Shown: positions 27,686 to 35,680 of the stretch, piece after piece
How the letters are laid out: each line of letters begins with the position of its first letter
How positions within the stretch are numbered: position 1 is the first letter of the stretch
Assembly (NCBI RefSeq): GCF_028890115.1
Contig: NZ_JARCJD010000003.1
Span: 62,001-126,000, forward strand
DNA length: 64,000 nucleotides
Source of the DNA: Phaeobacter sp. QD34_24
GTDB lineage: Bacteria > Pseudomonadota > Alphaproteobacteria > Rhodobacterales > Rhodobacteraceae
Direction of reading: 5' to 3'
Notes under the pieces: model-generated
Told to the model about the DNA's origin: nothing
What the model saw: only the letters and a program-made list of their open reading frames with translations
Database searches by the model: none
Program-made: the position numbers and the translations under genes

Positions 27686-28879
27686 TCAGTCCTGTTCCAG
27701 CGCCGCGACGCCGGGCAGGGTCTTGCCTTCCATCCATTCCAGGAAGGCGCCGCCTGCGGTCGAGATATAGGTGAAATCGCGCGCCGCACCGGAGGCATTG
27801 AGCGCCGCCACCGTATCGCCGCCACCGGCAACCGAGGTCAGCTTGCCTGCGCGGGTCAGCGCTGCGGCTTTCAGGGCTGCTGCATTGGTGGCGGCGTCAA
27901 AGGGTTCCATCTCGAAGGCGCCAAGCGGCCCGTTCCAGATCAGCGTGCGGCTTTGCTCGAAGATCTCGGTGATGGCGGCGACGCTTTCGGGACCGGCATC
28001 CAGGATCATGCTGCCTGCGGGGCATTGATCGGCGGGCAGCACCTGGTGCGGCGCATGCGACGCAAAGGTTTCCGCGACCACCACATCCGAGGGCAGCACG
28101 ATCTTGCAGCCGGCACTTTCGGCCTTGGCGAGGATCTCGGCGGCGGTGTCCTTCATGATGCGTTCGGCCAGGGATTTGCCCACGTCGATGCCCTGGGCCA
28201 CCAGGAATGTATTGGCCATGCCGCCACCGATTACCAGATAATCGACTTTGGTGATGAGGTTGCTGAGGAGTTCCAGCTTGGTCGAAACCTTGGCCCCGCC
28301 CACAACCGCGGTCACAGGACGGCTCGGCGCGCCAAGGGCGCTTTCGAGGGCGGAGAGTTCCGCCTGCATCAGACGGCCCGCGCAGGCGGGCAACAGCCGG
28401 GCAATGCCTTCGGTCGAACTATGCGCACGGTGGGCGGCGGAAAAGGCATCGTTGCAGTAGACATCGCCCAGGCGCGCCATGCCTGCGGCCAGTTCGGGGT
28501 CATTCTTGGTTTCCGCCGCATGGAAACGGGTGTTTTCCAGCAAGAGAACCTCACCCGGTTGCAGGGCGGCAGCGGCCGCCTCGGCGCCGGGGCCGACGCA
28601 ATCGGCGGCGAACAGGACGCGGGTTTCAAAGGCGCGCTCCAATGTCGGGATCAGCTGGTTCAGCGACAGGTTCTCGCGGCGCTCACCGCCCGGGCGGCCA
28701 AAATGGGCCAGCAGGATCGGCTTGCCGCCTGCGTCCAGGATATCGCGTACGGTGGGGGCAATGCGGCGGATCCGGGTCGAGTCGGTCACAACGCCATCGA
28801 CGATCGGCACGTTGATATCCACGCGCACCAACACGCGCTTGCCGCTCAGATCCATGTCATCAAGGGTATTCCAGCCCAT
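27686..28879 (-). CDS. pgk: Phosphoglycerate kinase
   Basis: Glycolytic and gluconeogenic enzyme interconverting 1,3-bisphosphoglycerate and 3-phosphoglycerate with ADP/ATP. The 397-residue protein has the substrate site RVDINVPI...[17 protein letters not shown], the nucleotide region [12 protein letters not shown] and the C-terminal AGGDTVAAL and [13 protein letters not shown]. The start ATG at 28879 gives [19 protein letters not shown]; the frame is open further upstream. Its partner gap is 30 kb away. Confidence 0.97.
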   Translation of the reverse strand: MGWNTLDDMDLSGKRVLVRVDINVPIVDGVVTDSTRIRRIAPTVRDILDAGGKPILLAHFGRPGGERRENLSLNQLIPTLERAFETRVLFAADCVGPGAEAAAAALQPGEVLLLENTRFHAAETKNDPELAAGMARLGDVYCNDAFSAAHRAHSSTEGIARLLPACAGRLMQAELSALESALGAPSRPVTAVVGGAKVSTKLELLSNLITKVDYLVIGGGMANTFLVAQGIDVGKSLAERIMKDTAAEILAKAESAGCKIVLPSDVVVAETFASHAPHQVLPADQCPAGSMILDAGPESVAAITEIFEQSRTLIWNGPLGAFEMEPFDAATNAAALKAAALTRAGKLTSVAGGGDTVAALNASGAARDFTYISTAGGAFLEWMEGKTLPGVAALEQD

Positions 28880-29017
28880 CCTCAGGCTCCTTCCGGTCTT
28901 TGGCAAATGTCTTTGCCGCTGTTTCGGAGCTTTTGCGCCTGCAGTCAATGCTCACGCTTGGCATTCAAGGTCTCTGGCCTTAGGTATCTGGCAAAGCAAA
29001 CACGACAGGAGGGCCAG

Positions 29018-29524
29018 ATGGCCGAGATCAAGGACCCGGAAAACACCATCATCATCGAGCTGAAGGACGGCAATGTGGTGATTGAGCTGCTGCCGGATGT
29101 GGCGCCCAAGCACAGCGAGCGGATGAAGGAACTGGCCCGCGCCGGTGAATATGACAACGTGGCTTTCCATCGCGTGATCGACGGCTTCATGGCGCAGACC
29201 GGCGATGTGCAGCACGGCGACATGGAAGACGGGTTCAACCTGCGCATGGCGGGCACCGGTGGCTCCGACCTGCCGAACGTTCCGGCGGAATTCTCCAAGC
29301 TGCCGCATGACCGGGGCACCCTGGGCGCGGCGCGCTCTGCCAACCCGGATTCTGCCAACTCGCAGTTCTTCATCAACTTCAAGGACAACCACTTCCTGAA
29401 CGGCCAGTACACCGTCTATGGTCGCGTCATCGAGGGCATGGAGCATGTGGATGCGATCACCCGTGGCGAGCCGCCTGCGCAGCCCGACCGCATGATCAGC
29501 GTCAAGGTGGCCGCAGATGCTTAA
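29018..29524 (+). CDS. Peptidyl-prolyl cis-trans isomerase (cyclophilin), cytoplasmic
   Basis: A 168-residue PpiB-type cyclophilin that speeds proline isomerisation. The catalytic and binding signature is present: FHRVIDGFMAQTGD, GTLGAARSANPDSANSQFFI and HFLNGQYTVYGRV. There is no signal peptide, so it should stay in the cytoplasm. GAGGG precedes the ATG; promoter-like TTGGCA (28958) and TAGGTA (28981) with 17 bases between lie upstream. The end overlaps the next, exported cyclophilin by eight bases. Confidence 0.94.
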   Translation: MAEIKDPENTIIIELKDGNVVIELLPDVAPKHSERMKELARAGEYDNVAFHRVIDGFMAQTGDVQHGDMEDGFNLRMAGTGGSDLPNVPAEFSKLPHDRGTLGAARSANPDSANSQFFINFKDNHFLNGQYTVYGRVIEGMEHVDAITRGEPPAQPDRMISVKVAADA

Positions 29525-30065
29525 GCTTGCCGCAGCCCTGACCCTGATCGCGGGCTCTGCCTTTGCCTCGGGTCTGGAAATCCAGATCGCGGGCGAGGGC
29601 GCCAATGGCACCGTGAAGATCGACCTGTTCGAAGATGTCGCTCCCAAACATGTGGAGCAGATCACTGCCTTGGCCGCCGAAGGCAAGTATGATGGCGTGG
29701 TCTTTCACCGGGTGATCGAAGGCTTCATGGCGCAGACCGGCGATGTGCAATATGGCAAGCTGGGCGCTGACATGCGCATGGCGGGCATGGGTGGGTCTGA
29801 CCGGCCCGATCTGCCGGCCGAGTTCTCTGACGTGGCTTATGACCGCGGTGTCGTCGGCATGGCGCGCAGCCAGAACCCCAATAGCGCCAACTCGCAGTTC
29901 TTCATCATGTTCGCCCCGGGCCACTTTCTGAATGGCCAGTACACCGTGGTTGGCAAGGTGACCGAGGGCATGGATGTGGTCGACGCCATCAAGCGCGGCG
30001 CCGGACAGAACGGATCCGTGATCGGCCAGCCCGATGTGATGACCAAGGTTACTGTGACAGACTGA
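29517..30065 (+). CDS. Peptidyl-prolyl cis-trans isomerase (cyclophilin), exported
   Basis: A 182-residue cyclophilin with an N-terminal signal peptide (MLKLAAALTLIAGSAFA, cleavage likely after residue 17), so probably periplasmic. It carries FHRVIEGFMAQTGD, GVVGMARSQNPNSANSQFFI and NGQYTVVGKV. It is clearly a paralogue of the gene just upstream, with which it overlaps by eight bases; the pair is probably one operon serving two compartments. Its last codons lie in a 15-bp tandem repeat. Confidence 0.94.
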   Translation: MLKLAAALTLIAGSAFASGLEIQIAGEGANGTVKIDLFEDVAPKHVEQITALAAEGKYDGVVFHRVIEGFMAQTGDVQYGKLGADMRMAGMGGSDRPDLPAEFSDVAYDRGVVGMARSQNPNSANSQFFIMFAPGHFLNGQYTVVGKVTEGMDVVDAIKRGAGQNGSVIGQPDVMTKVTVTD

Positions 30066-30097
30066 TCTGTGACAGACTGATCCGTGACGGTCTGATT
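30053..30097 (+). repeat. 15-bp tandem repeat, three units, across a stop codon
   Basis: Two identical units TGTGACAGACTGATC (30053-30067, 30068-30082) and a third diverged unit CGTGACGGTCTGATT (30083-30097). The stop codon of the exported cyclophilin is inside the first unit. It looks like a recent local duplication. Confidence 0.75.
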
Positions 30098-30098
30098 A

Positions 30099-30144
30099 GA
30101 AAAACGGTCTCCCCGCAGTATCGCGCTGCGGGGAGGCGCCTTTT
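30099..30144. terminator. Bidirectional terminator between cyclophilin and RTX genes
   Basis: Perfect ten-base arms CTCCCCGCAG (30109-30118) and CTGCGGGGAG (30126-30135). On the minus strand it is followed by ACCGTTTTTCT, on the plus strand by GCGCCTTTTCCC, so it can end both converging transcripts. Confidence 0.75.
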
Positions 30145-30152
30145 CCCGCTTG

Positions 30153-31346
30153 CTAGCCGCCGAAGATGAACAGTTCGGCATCAAGCAGGGCGCCCTGGTT
30201 CGTGTCCAGGATGCGCAAGCTTACATCATCAAATGAAATGACAACGTCCTGACCGTCCTGCTCAAAGGACAGGTCGGTCATCTGCCGCGCGCCGGTTTCG
30301 ATGCTGATGCGGTCTTGTGCCAGTTCGAAATCCGTAATGGTGTCATTGCCATCGCCGCTGCGGAACACGAAGACATCCCGTCCGGCGCCCCCGGCGAGCC
30401 GGTCATCGCCATCGTTCCCGCGCAGGGTGTCTTTGCCCTTGCCGCCGCGCAGCGTATCGGAGGCATCGCCACCGTCCAGATAGTCCGCGCCGCCATGGCC
30501 CAGCAGCCGGTCGTCGCCATCGCCGCCATAAAGGCTGTCCCGTCCCCGGTTGCCCAGGATCTGATCCGCCCCGTCACCGCCGAAGATCACATCATTCCCG
30601 GCGCCGCCGCGGGCGAGGTCATCGCCGCCGCGCAACTGGATCTCATCGTCGCCCTGCAATCCCAGGAACATGTCATTTGAGCCGCCACCTTCCAAGTAAT
30701 CGGCGCCGGTGGTGCCCGGTGTCGGCTCGGCCGGTTCCTCTGGTTCTTCCGGTTCAGGGTCGGTTCCCGGCAGATCTGCGTTCAGGTTGATGACCCGATC
30801 ATCCAGCGCCAGAATCTCCACATTCCTCAGCTGATCGGTGCCCCATTCGCTGCTCACCTCAATCCCCTGACCGTTGCGCGTGATCTCAACCTCGGAAAAA
30901 CTGCTGCGCAGGATAAAGGTATCGGTGCCGGAGCCGCCATCTACGGTGTCATTGCCGCGGTTCAGCTCAATCCGGTCGTTGCCCAGACTTGTCTCCCAAT
31001 ACTCGCCTGCGGTGCTGTGCGAAACGATCCGGTCGTCGCTTTCGAAGAAGAAGCTTTCCAGTTGAACCGGATTATATGCAATGAGTTCGAAGTACCCGAG
31101 CGAAAAACCTTGAACCGAGGCGACACGCTCTCCGTTCTGCAGCAGGGTGATGCTTGTGACGCTCATGTCATAGGGAACGATCTCTGGGAAGTCGCCGACG
31201 ACCCGCCAGACATGACCGTTGCTCCCCCGAATCTCGATCGTGTCGGAATTAACTCTGACGGTCACGGCGTCAACAAGATCGCTATGAACAAAGAGATCAG
31301 AAAATACATGTGATCCGCTTGGGTCGTGGATGGTGATGGTGGACAT
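30153..31346 (-). CDS. RTX calcium-binding protein 1, likely type I secreted
   Basis: A 397-residue acidic protein. Residues 1-130 are an unrecognised beta-rich domain; 137-190 contain a linker with GSGTDTFILRSSF; 196-210 are Pro/Glu-rich; 214-330 are RTX nonapeptide repeats (for example GGDGDDRLLG and GGKGKDTLRG) that form a calcium beta-roll; the C-terminal domain (330-397) has GNDTITDFELAQDRI and ends in LFIFGG, as in type I secretion substrates. No cysteine and no N-terminal signal peptide are seen. No transporter genes are adjacent. The passenger activity is unknown. Confidence 0.8.
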   Translation of the reverse strand: MSTITIHDPSGSHVFSDLFVHSDLVDAVTVRVNSDTIEIRGSNGHVWRVVGDFPEIVPYDMSVTSITLLQNGERVASVQGFSLGYFELIAYNPVQLESFFFESDDRIVSHSTAGEYWETSLGNDRIELNRGNDTVDGGSGTDTFILRSSFSEVEITRNGQGIEVSSEWGTDQLRNVEILALDDRVINLNADLPGTDPEPEEPEEPAEPTPGTTGADYLEGGGSNDMFLGLQGDDEIQLRGGDDLARGGAGNDVIFGGDGADQILGNRGRDSLYGGDGDDRLLGHGGADYLDGGDASDTLRGGKGKDTLRGNDGDDRLAGGAGRDVFVFRSGDGNDTITDFELAQDRISIETGARQMTDLSFEQDGQDVVISFDDVSLRILDTNQGALLDAELFIFGG

Positions 31347-31672
31347 ATTGGCTCCAACAGGCGGGCGGCGAAGCGCCGGAAATCAGTTTTTGAGGCGGGA
31401 AAGAAATGGGGAAGACCTAGAAATACACGTGTGGTTTTGACTGTCCTATTTGGCTTTGGGTTGCTGATTTACTCTACCAATACGTGAGGAGGCGCCGCAA
31501 TAGCATGGTTAAACAATAGTTAATGCCTAAGGTCGGAGATGCGAGGTGAGATCATCTGCAGTGGGCGCACATGCACGGTTGATGCGGGTGTATTTGCAAC
31601 CCGCATCAACCGTGCATGTGCGACGCCCTCACCTGAGGGGCCGCACATGTTGGTCGCGTCCTTCGTCCTGGA
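31347..31672. other. Intergenic region between the two RTX genes
   Basis: About 326 bases, AT-richer than its surroundings near 31430-31530, with no supported gene. It contains the promoter region of RTX gene 1 (minus strand) and a very long inverted repeat at 31566-31622. Confidence 0.6.
31566..31622. repeat. Perfect 24-bp inverted repeat with 9-base loop
   Basis: Left arm 31566-31589, loop 31590-31598, right arm 31599-31622; every base pairs. The arms begin CGCACATGCACGG. No T-run follows on either strand, so it is not a normal terminator. It is 50 bases beyond the stop of RTX gene 2 and 220 bases ahead of RTX gene 1. Confidence 0.85.
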
Positions 31673-33214
31673 TCAGAACAGGAAGTTGTCAGCCTGATCA
31701 ATGTCCGACAGCTGGGCGTTTTCAATCAGAATGGTCACGTCGGAAAAGGCGACCAGGACATCGTCACCCTGCTGGCTGATGTCCAGCTGCCTGAACCGGG
31801 AGGCGCCCAGGCCGATTTCGATGTGATCCACGCCGACAGTGAAATCGGAAATGGTGTCATTGCCATGGCCCTTGCGGAAGGCAAAGACATCGGCCCTGTC
31901 GCCGCCGGTCAGCAGATCATCGCCCTTGGCACCGATGAGGGTGTCGCGCCCTTGGCCGCCCTCAAGGGTGTCGTTGCCAGAGCCGCCATTCAGCGTGTCG
32001 CCGCCATCGTCACCACTCAGGTGGTCATCGTGGTTGCCGCCGTTGATCTGATCCTCGCCCTTGCCGCCCTGCAACGTATCGTTGCCGGAACCGCCGTTCA
32101 GCGTATCGTTTCCATCGTCACCACTGAGCTGGTCGGCGTGCCTGCCACCGTTTATCTGATCGTCGTGATCTCCCCCTTCGAGCGTATCGATGCCGGAACC
32201 GCCATTCAGAATGTCATTTCCGTCACCACCCGTTAGGTCGTCATTGTGGTTGCCGCCATTCATTTGATCGCGGCCCTCGCCGCCCAGAAGGCGGTCCCGA
32301 CCGTGGCCTCCATCAAGGACATCGTCGCCACCGCCGCCGCTGAGGCGGTCAAAACCGGTGCCACCGATGATGGAATCGTCGCCACTATTGCCAATCAGCC
32401 TGTCGTGACCCTCCGCGCCGTCTAGGCGATCATCGGAATCGTTGCCGAAAATCAGGTCATCTCCCGAGCCACCGTTGAGCGTATCATTGCCTCCCGATCC
32501 GAACAGCGTGTCATTTCCGGTCAAGCCATTCATCACGTCGGCACTCATGGTTCCCTCCATGAGATCCTCGGTGGACGTGATCTGTTGATCACCCGATATC
32601 GGGTTACGGGTTCCGTCCCCAATTGTGACCGCAAGAGTCCGGTCCAGAAATTGAAGGTTTTCAACCGAGGTGAAGGTATCCGTCCCGTCCGGGGTCCTGA
32701 CAGTGATACCTCTAAACCCACTGACCGTGCTGGTTTCAAAGGTTGCGCTGGCAAAGGTGGCGTTGATGATCAACCTGTCGGTGCCGCTTCCGCCGTCAAT
32801 CGTGTCGTCGCCGCTCCCCGGGTTGATTGTGTCATCGCCGGCGCCTGCCTCCCAGCGGTTTCCCCTCGTGGAGGTGACGTTGAAGGTGTCATTGCCCTGG
32901 GTGGCGTAGGTGGTGAAAGAGTTAGAGCCAACGTTGGAATAGCTGGTGAACGGAACATCAAGCCCCGTGGCCGAAAACGCGGTGACGCCTTCGATTTGCA
33001 GGGTAATGTTTCGGATGGTCCCGGTTACAGTATAGCCAGTCGAATAAAAGCTCCCGGAGACCGAGTAGAAAACCGATTCCCCCCGGTTGTTGATGCCGGT
33101 TAGGGATACCGTCGATGTGCTTGTCGTGACCGGCGTGATATTCCTTATGTAATAGGTTTGCAGGTCTCTGACCGACCAGGTTTCGGTTGAATTGTTGATT
33201 GTAAACGTTGCCAT
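31673..33214 (-). CDS. RTX calcium-binding protein 2, likely type I secreted
   Basis: A 513-residue glycine and aspartate-rich protein. The first 100 residues are a Ser/Thr-rich beta domain of unknown kind; 105-145 hold a first group of repeats; 142-200 contain GSGTDRLIINATF followed by GTDTFTSVENLQFLDRT, a module also present in RTX protein 1; 218-440 form a long beta-roll of GGxGxDxLx nonapeptides, three blocks of which are 36-residue super-repeats; the C-terminal domain (441-513) has ADVFAFRKGHGNDTISDF and ends in NFLF. The type I secretion signal is inferred from this end. No dedicated exporter is nearby. Confidence 0.82.
   Translation of the reverse strand: MATFTINNSTETWSVRDLQTYYIRNITPVTTSTSTVSLTGINNRGESVFYSVSGSFYSTGYTVTGTIRNITLQIEGVTAFSATGLDVPFTSYSNVGSNSFTTYATQGNDTFNVTSTRGNRWEAGAGDDTINPGSGDDTIDGGSGTDRLIINATFASATFETSTVSGFRGITVRTPDGTDTFTSVENLQFLDRTLAVTIGDGTRNPISGDQQITSTEDLMEGTMSADVMNGLTGNDTLFGSGGNDTLNGGSGDDLIFGNDSDDRLDGAEGHDRLIGNSGDDSIIGGTGFDRLSGGGGDDVLDGGHGRDRLLGGEGRDQMNGGNHNDDLTGGDGNDILNGGSGIDTLEGGDHDDQINGGRHADQLSGDDGNDTLNGGSGNDTLQGGKGEDQINGGNHDDHLSGDDGGDTLNGGSGNDTLEGGQGRDTLIGAKGDDLLTGGDRADVFAFRKGHGNDTISDFTVGVDHIEIGLGASRFRQLDISQQGDDVLVAFSDVTILIENAQLSDIDQADNFLF
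31946..32269 (-). repeat. Three 108-bp direct repeats inside RTX gene 2
   Basis: Residues 316-351, 352-387 and 388-423 are three successive 36-residue blocks, each four nonapeptides: DQ(I/M)NGG..., D(Q/D/H)L(S/T)G..., DTLNGGSG(N/I) and DTL(E/Q)GG.... The blocks resemble each other more than they resemble other repeats in the protein, which suggests unit-wise duplication. Confidence 0.75.
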
Positions 33215-33667
33215 TGGGTCTTCTTCTTTGGGTATTGGATTTCTGAATTATTGGATGTGGATTGGGGCCGCAGATCAGGATCAGAAGTGGCAGGTCTTTG
33301 CTCTGCAGGGGCGGGTGCAAGAGAGGGCAGAGGCACTGTCCGGGCCCGCGTTTAATCCTGCTTGGGGACAGGTAACGCCCTGATCCCGGACGGGTTTTCT
33401 CGTCAAATCAGCATCCCCATTCAAGGCCCTGCAGTGGAAAGCGTGGCTGAAATCCGCGCGTGCGCTTCAGCTCTTTGTACAACCTGTGAATGATGCCTTC
33501 AAGGCGCATGTTTAACAAAAGCTTAAGTTAAGGCTGGCACGGGATAAGCTCAGCCGCCGCAATAGCGCAGGCTCCACACTCAAGCTGGGTAAAAAGAAAA
33601 CGCCGCAAGATCTTGCGGCGTTCATAGGTTTGCAGACCGGGAAATGCCCGATCAGGCAAGTGAGGCG
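33215..33667. other. Intergenic region before the RTX genes
   Basis: About 450 bases with no supported gene. The left part must hold the RTX gene 2 promoter (minus strand). At 33599-33622 is the terminator of the bactofilin gene. TTTAACAAAAGCTTAAGTTAA near 33509 is an AT-rich patch; I see no other structure. Confidence 0.5.
33590..33622 (-). terminator. Terminator of the M23-bactofilin operon
   Basis: A perfect 24-bp palindrome (AACGCCGCAAGA and its complement, 33599-33622) followed on the minus strand by TTTTCTTTTTACCC. Confidence 0.8.
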
Positions 33668-34186
33668 TCAGCTGTCCGACTTGGCGGCGGCAGGTGCTGC
33701 GGCAGCAGCTGCCGGTGCGGCCTTTTTGCCTCCGGGGTTCAGCGGGTCATCCTGACGCTGCACGGAGCCTTCGAAATGGGCGCCGCTCTCGATGGCGATG
33801 GTCTTGTGAATGATGTCGCCCTCAACCCGTGCGGTCGAGGTCAGGCGTACCTTGAGGCCGCGCACGCGTCCCACGATCCGACCGTTGATCACCACGTCAT
33901 CGGCGGTGACTTCACCCTTGATGGTGGCGCTTTCACCGATGGTCAGCAGGTGCGCACGGATATCGCCTTCGACGGTGCCCTCGACCTGGATGTCGCCGGT
34001 GGTCTTCAGGTTGCCGGTGATGTGCAGATCAGAGCTGAGCAGCGATGCGGGCGGCTTGGCCTTGGGCGGGCTGGCCTTGAAATCGCTTGCAGGCGCAGCG
34101 GCGGGCGGCGCGCTTGGCGTTGCGGCAGCTGGGGTTGCTTCGGCCTGCTTGGGCCCGGGCTCGTTGATTTTGCTTTTAGAAAACAT
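33668..34186 (-). CDS. Bactofilin
   Basis: Polymer-forming cytoskeletal protein of 172 residues. A proline and alanine-rich N-terminal tail (about 1-48) precedes the beta-helical bactofilin domain (LLSSDLHITGNLKTTGDIQVEG through about 140) and a short Ala-rich C-terminal tail. The start overlaps the end of the upstream M23 peptidase by 11 bases, so the two are translationally coupled; bactofilin-M23 pairs are known to set cell shape by placing the peptidase locally. Confidence 0.95.
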   Translation of the reverse strand: MFSKSKINEPGPKQAEATPAAATPSAPPAAAPASDFKASPPKAKPPASLLSSDLHITGNLKTTGDIQVEGTVEGDIRAHLLTIGESATIKGEVTADDVVINGRIVGRVRGLKVRLTSTARVEGDIIHKTIAIESGAHFEGSVQRQDDPLNPGGKKAAPAAAAAAPAAAKSDS

Positions 34187-35531
34187 TTCGTGCAGCCTTG
34201 ATGTAGGTCATAGGGTTTACGGGTGTTCCGTTGACCCGCACCTCGTAATGAAGGTGGGTCCCGGTGGACCGTCCGGTGTTACCCATATCAGCAATGTGAT
34301 CCCCGCGCGAGACCCTTTGACCGACCTTCACGCGGAGTTTGGAGTTATGGGCATATCTGGTTTCGATGCCAAAGGCATGGCGAATGGTAACCAGCCTGCC
34401 ATAGCCGGACTGCCAACCCGCATGGGTGACAACGCCGTCGGCGGTGGCAAAGATATCGGTGCCGGTGCGGCCGGCAAAATCGGATCCCTTGTGCAGCCGA
34501 CGTCCGCCCGTCTTGGGATCGCGCCGGTAGCCATAACCTGACGTCTGGCGCACCTGGCCCAGGTTCACCGGCGTGGCAAAGGGCGCTTGCTGCGCGGCCA
34601 TGCGATAGAGGTTCAGCTGGTTGAGCTCATTGAGGATCCGGTTGGCCCGCAATTCCTCGGCCGTGGGTTCCTCACCGCGCGTGGACAGCGCCAAAGGGGC
34701 CAGCGGCCCACCCTGACCGTTATAGCCGCGCCGGACCTGTTCCAGGATGCGGTCGGGCGCCATGCCCACCTTGCGGAACATCTTGTCCAGCGGGGTCACG
34801 GAAACGGTGACCGCCTCTTCCAGCTGGCGGAAGATCTGGTTGTTGCGCTCGTCCATCAGCTTGAGTTCCATCTCAAGCGAATCCCGTTCCTGAAGCGCGG
34901 AACGCGCATCCGAGCGGATCTGATCGCGCTCCCCGGCGGTTTCGGCCAGGGCGGTGGAGAGGAACTCCATCTGCAGCGGGGCGATGGCTGCGGCCAGTTG
35001 CGTGTTGCCGTCTGCTTCGGTTTCCTTGCGCAACTCGGCCAGGGTCGCGCGGGCACTATCGCGTTGGCTCATGGTTTCGCGCAGGGTGGTCTGGATCACC
35101 TCGATGCCGGTTTCCAATTCGCGGCGCCGGGTTTCAGAGGCCAGAAGTTCCGACTGCATGTCCGAAATCTGTGCCAGGGCGGCATTGAAGCGCCGCTGAG
35201 CCGCCAGCGCCTCTTCGGCGCGGCTGTCGCGTTCGGAGGCAATTGCATCCAACCGACTGCGGTAGGTCATTTGGTCGCGCTTGGCCTGTTCGCGAAAATT
35301 ACCGGCGCCGATACTGTCCATCAGGACGATGGCCGTGGCGATGATCGACCAGCCGACAAACAGGCCTGTTCCGATGACGGCCACCAGCTGTGTTTCCGGT
35401 CGCAGACGGATGAACCGGGTATCGGTATCGGATTTCAGGAAAACGCGACGTTCCGGTAAGTGACGCTCCAGAAAGGCGTGAATTTTGATAGTCAGACGTG
35501 TCGGCACGCGCTGATCCTTGTTCCATCCCAT
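34176..35531 (-). CDS. M23 family metallopeptidase with coiled coil
   Basis: A 451-residue peptidoglycan hydrolase anchored in the inner membrane (helix about 48-71) with a long periplasmic coiled coil (about 78-245) and a C-terminal LytM domain. Zinc ligands H347 and D351 (HKGSD) and H428 of HLH are present, with H395 and H426 as catalytic histidines, so it should be active. It lacks the degenerate sites of EnvC/NlpD-type activators. Partner of the overlapping bactofilin gene. Confidence 0.94.
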   Translation of the reverse strand: MGWNKDQRVPTRLTIKIHAFLERHLPERRVFLKSDTDTRFIRLRPETQLVAVIGTGLFVGWSIIATAIVLMDSIGAGNFREQAKRDQMTYRSRLDAIASERDSRAEEALAAQRRFNAALAQISDMQSELLASETRRRELETGIEVIQTTLRETMSQRDSARATLAELRKETEADGNTQLAAAIAPLQMEFLSTALAETAGERDQIRSDARSALQERDSLEMELKLMDERNNQIFRQLEEAVTVSVTPLDKMFRKVGMAPDRILEQVRRGYNGQGGPLAPLALSTRGEEPTAEELRANRILNELNQLNLYRMAAQQAPFATPVNLGQVRQTSGYGYRRDPKTGGRRLHKGSDFAGRTGTDIFATADGVVTHAGWQSGYGRLVTIRHAFGIETRYAHNSKLRVKVGQRVSRGDHIADMGNTGRSTGTHLHYEVRVNGTPVNPMTYIKAARNVF

Positions 35532-35680
35532 TTGTCATGATGTGCCCCGTCAAGGCGCAGACCATGGCCCATTTGAATAGCCAGACCGCCCTGCTTGGGC
35601 AAGTCTGTTGACCAATTTGAAGGGAATTCCTGCTGTCAGGGCGGGCAATTGGCGGAATACTGCCGGGCGCCCCCGGTGGA

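Noticed and set aside
31823-32236. Plus-strand open frame across the RTX gene 2 repeats
   Set aside because: Artefact of the repetitive glycine/aspartate codons on the other strand.
31900-32540. CRISPR-like regular repeats
   Set aside because: The periodicity is 27 and 108 bp coding repeats of an RTX protein, without spacers.
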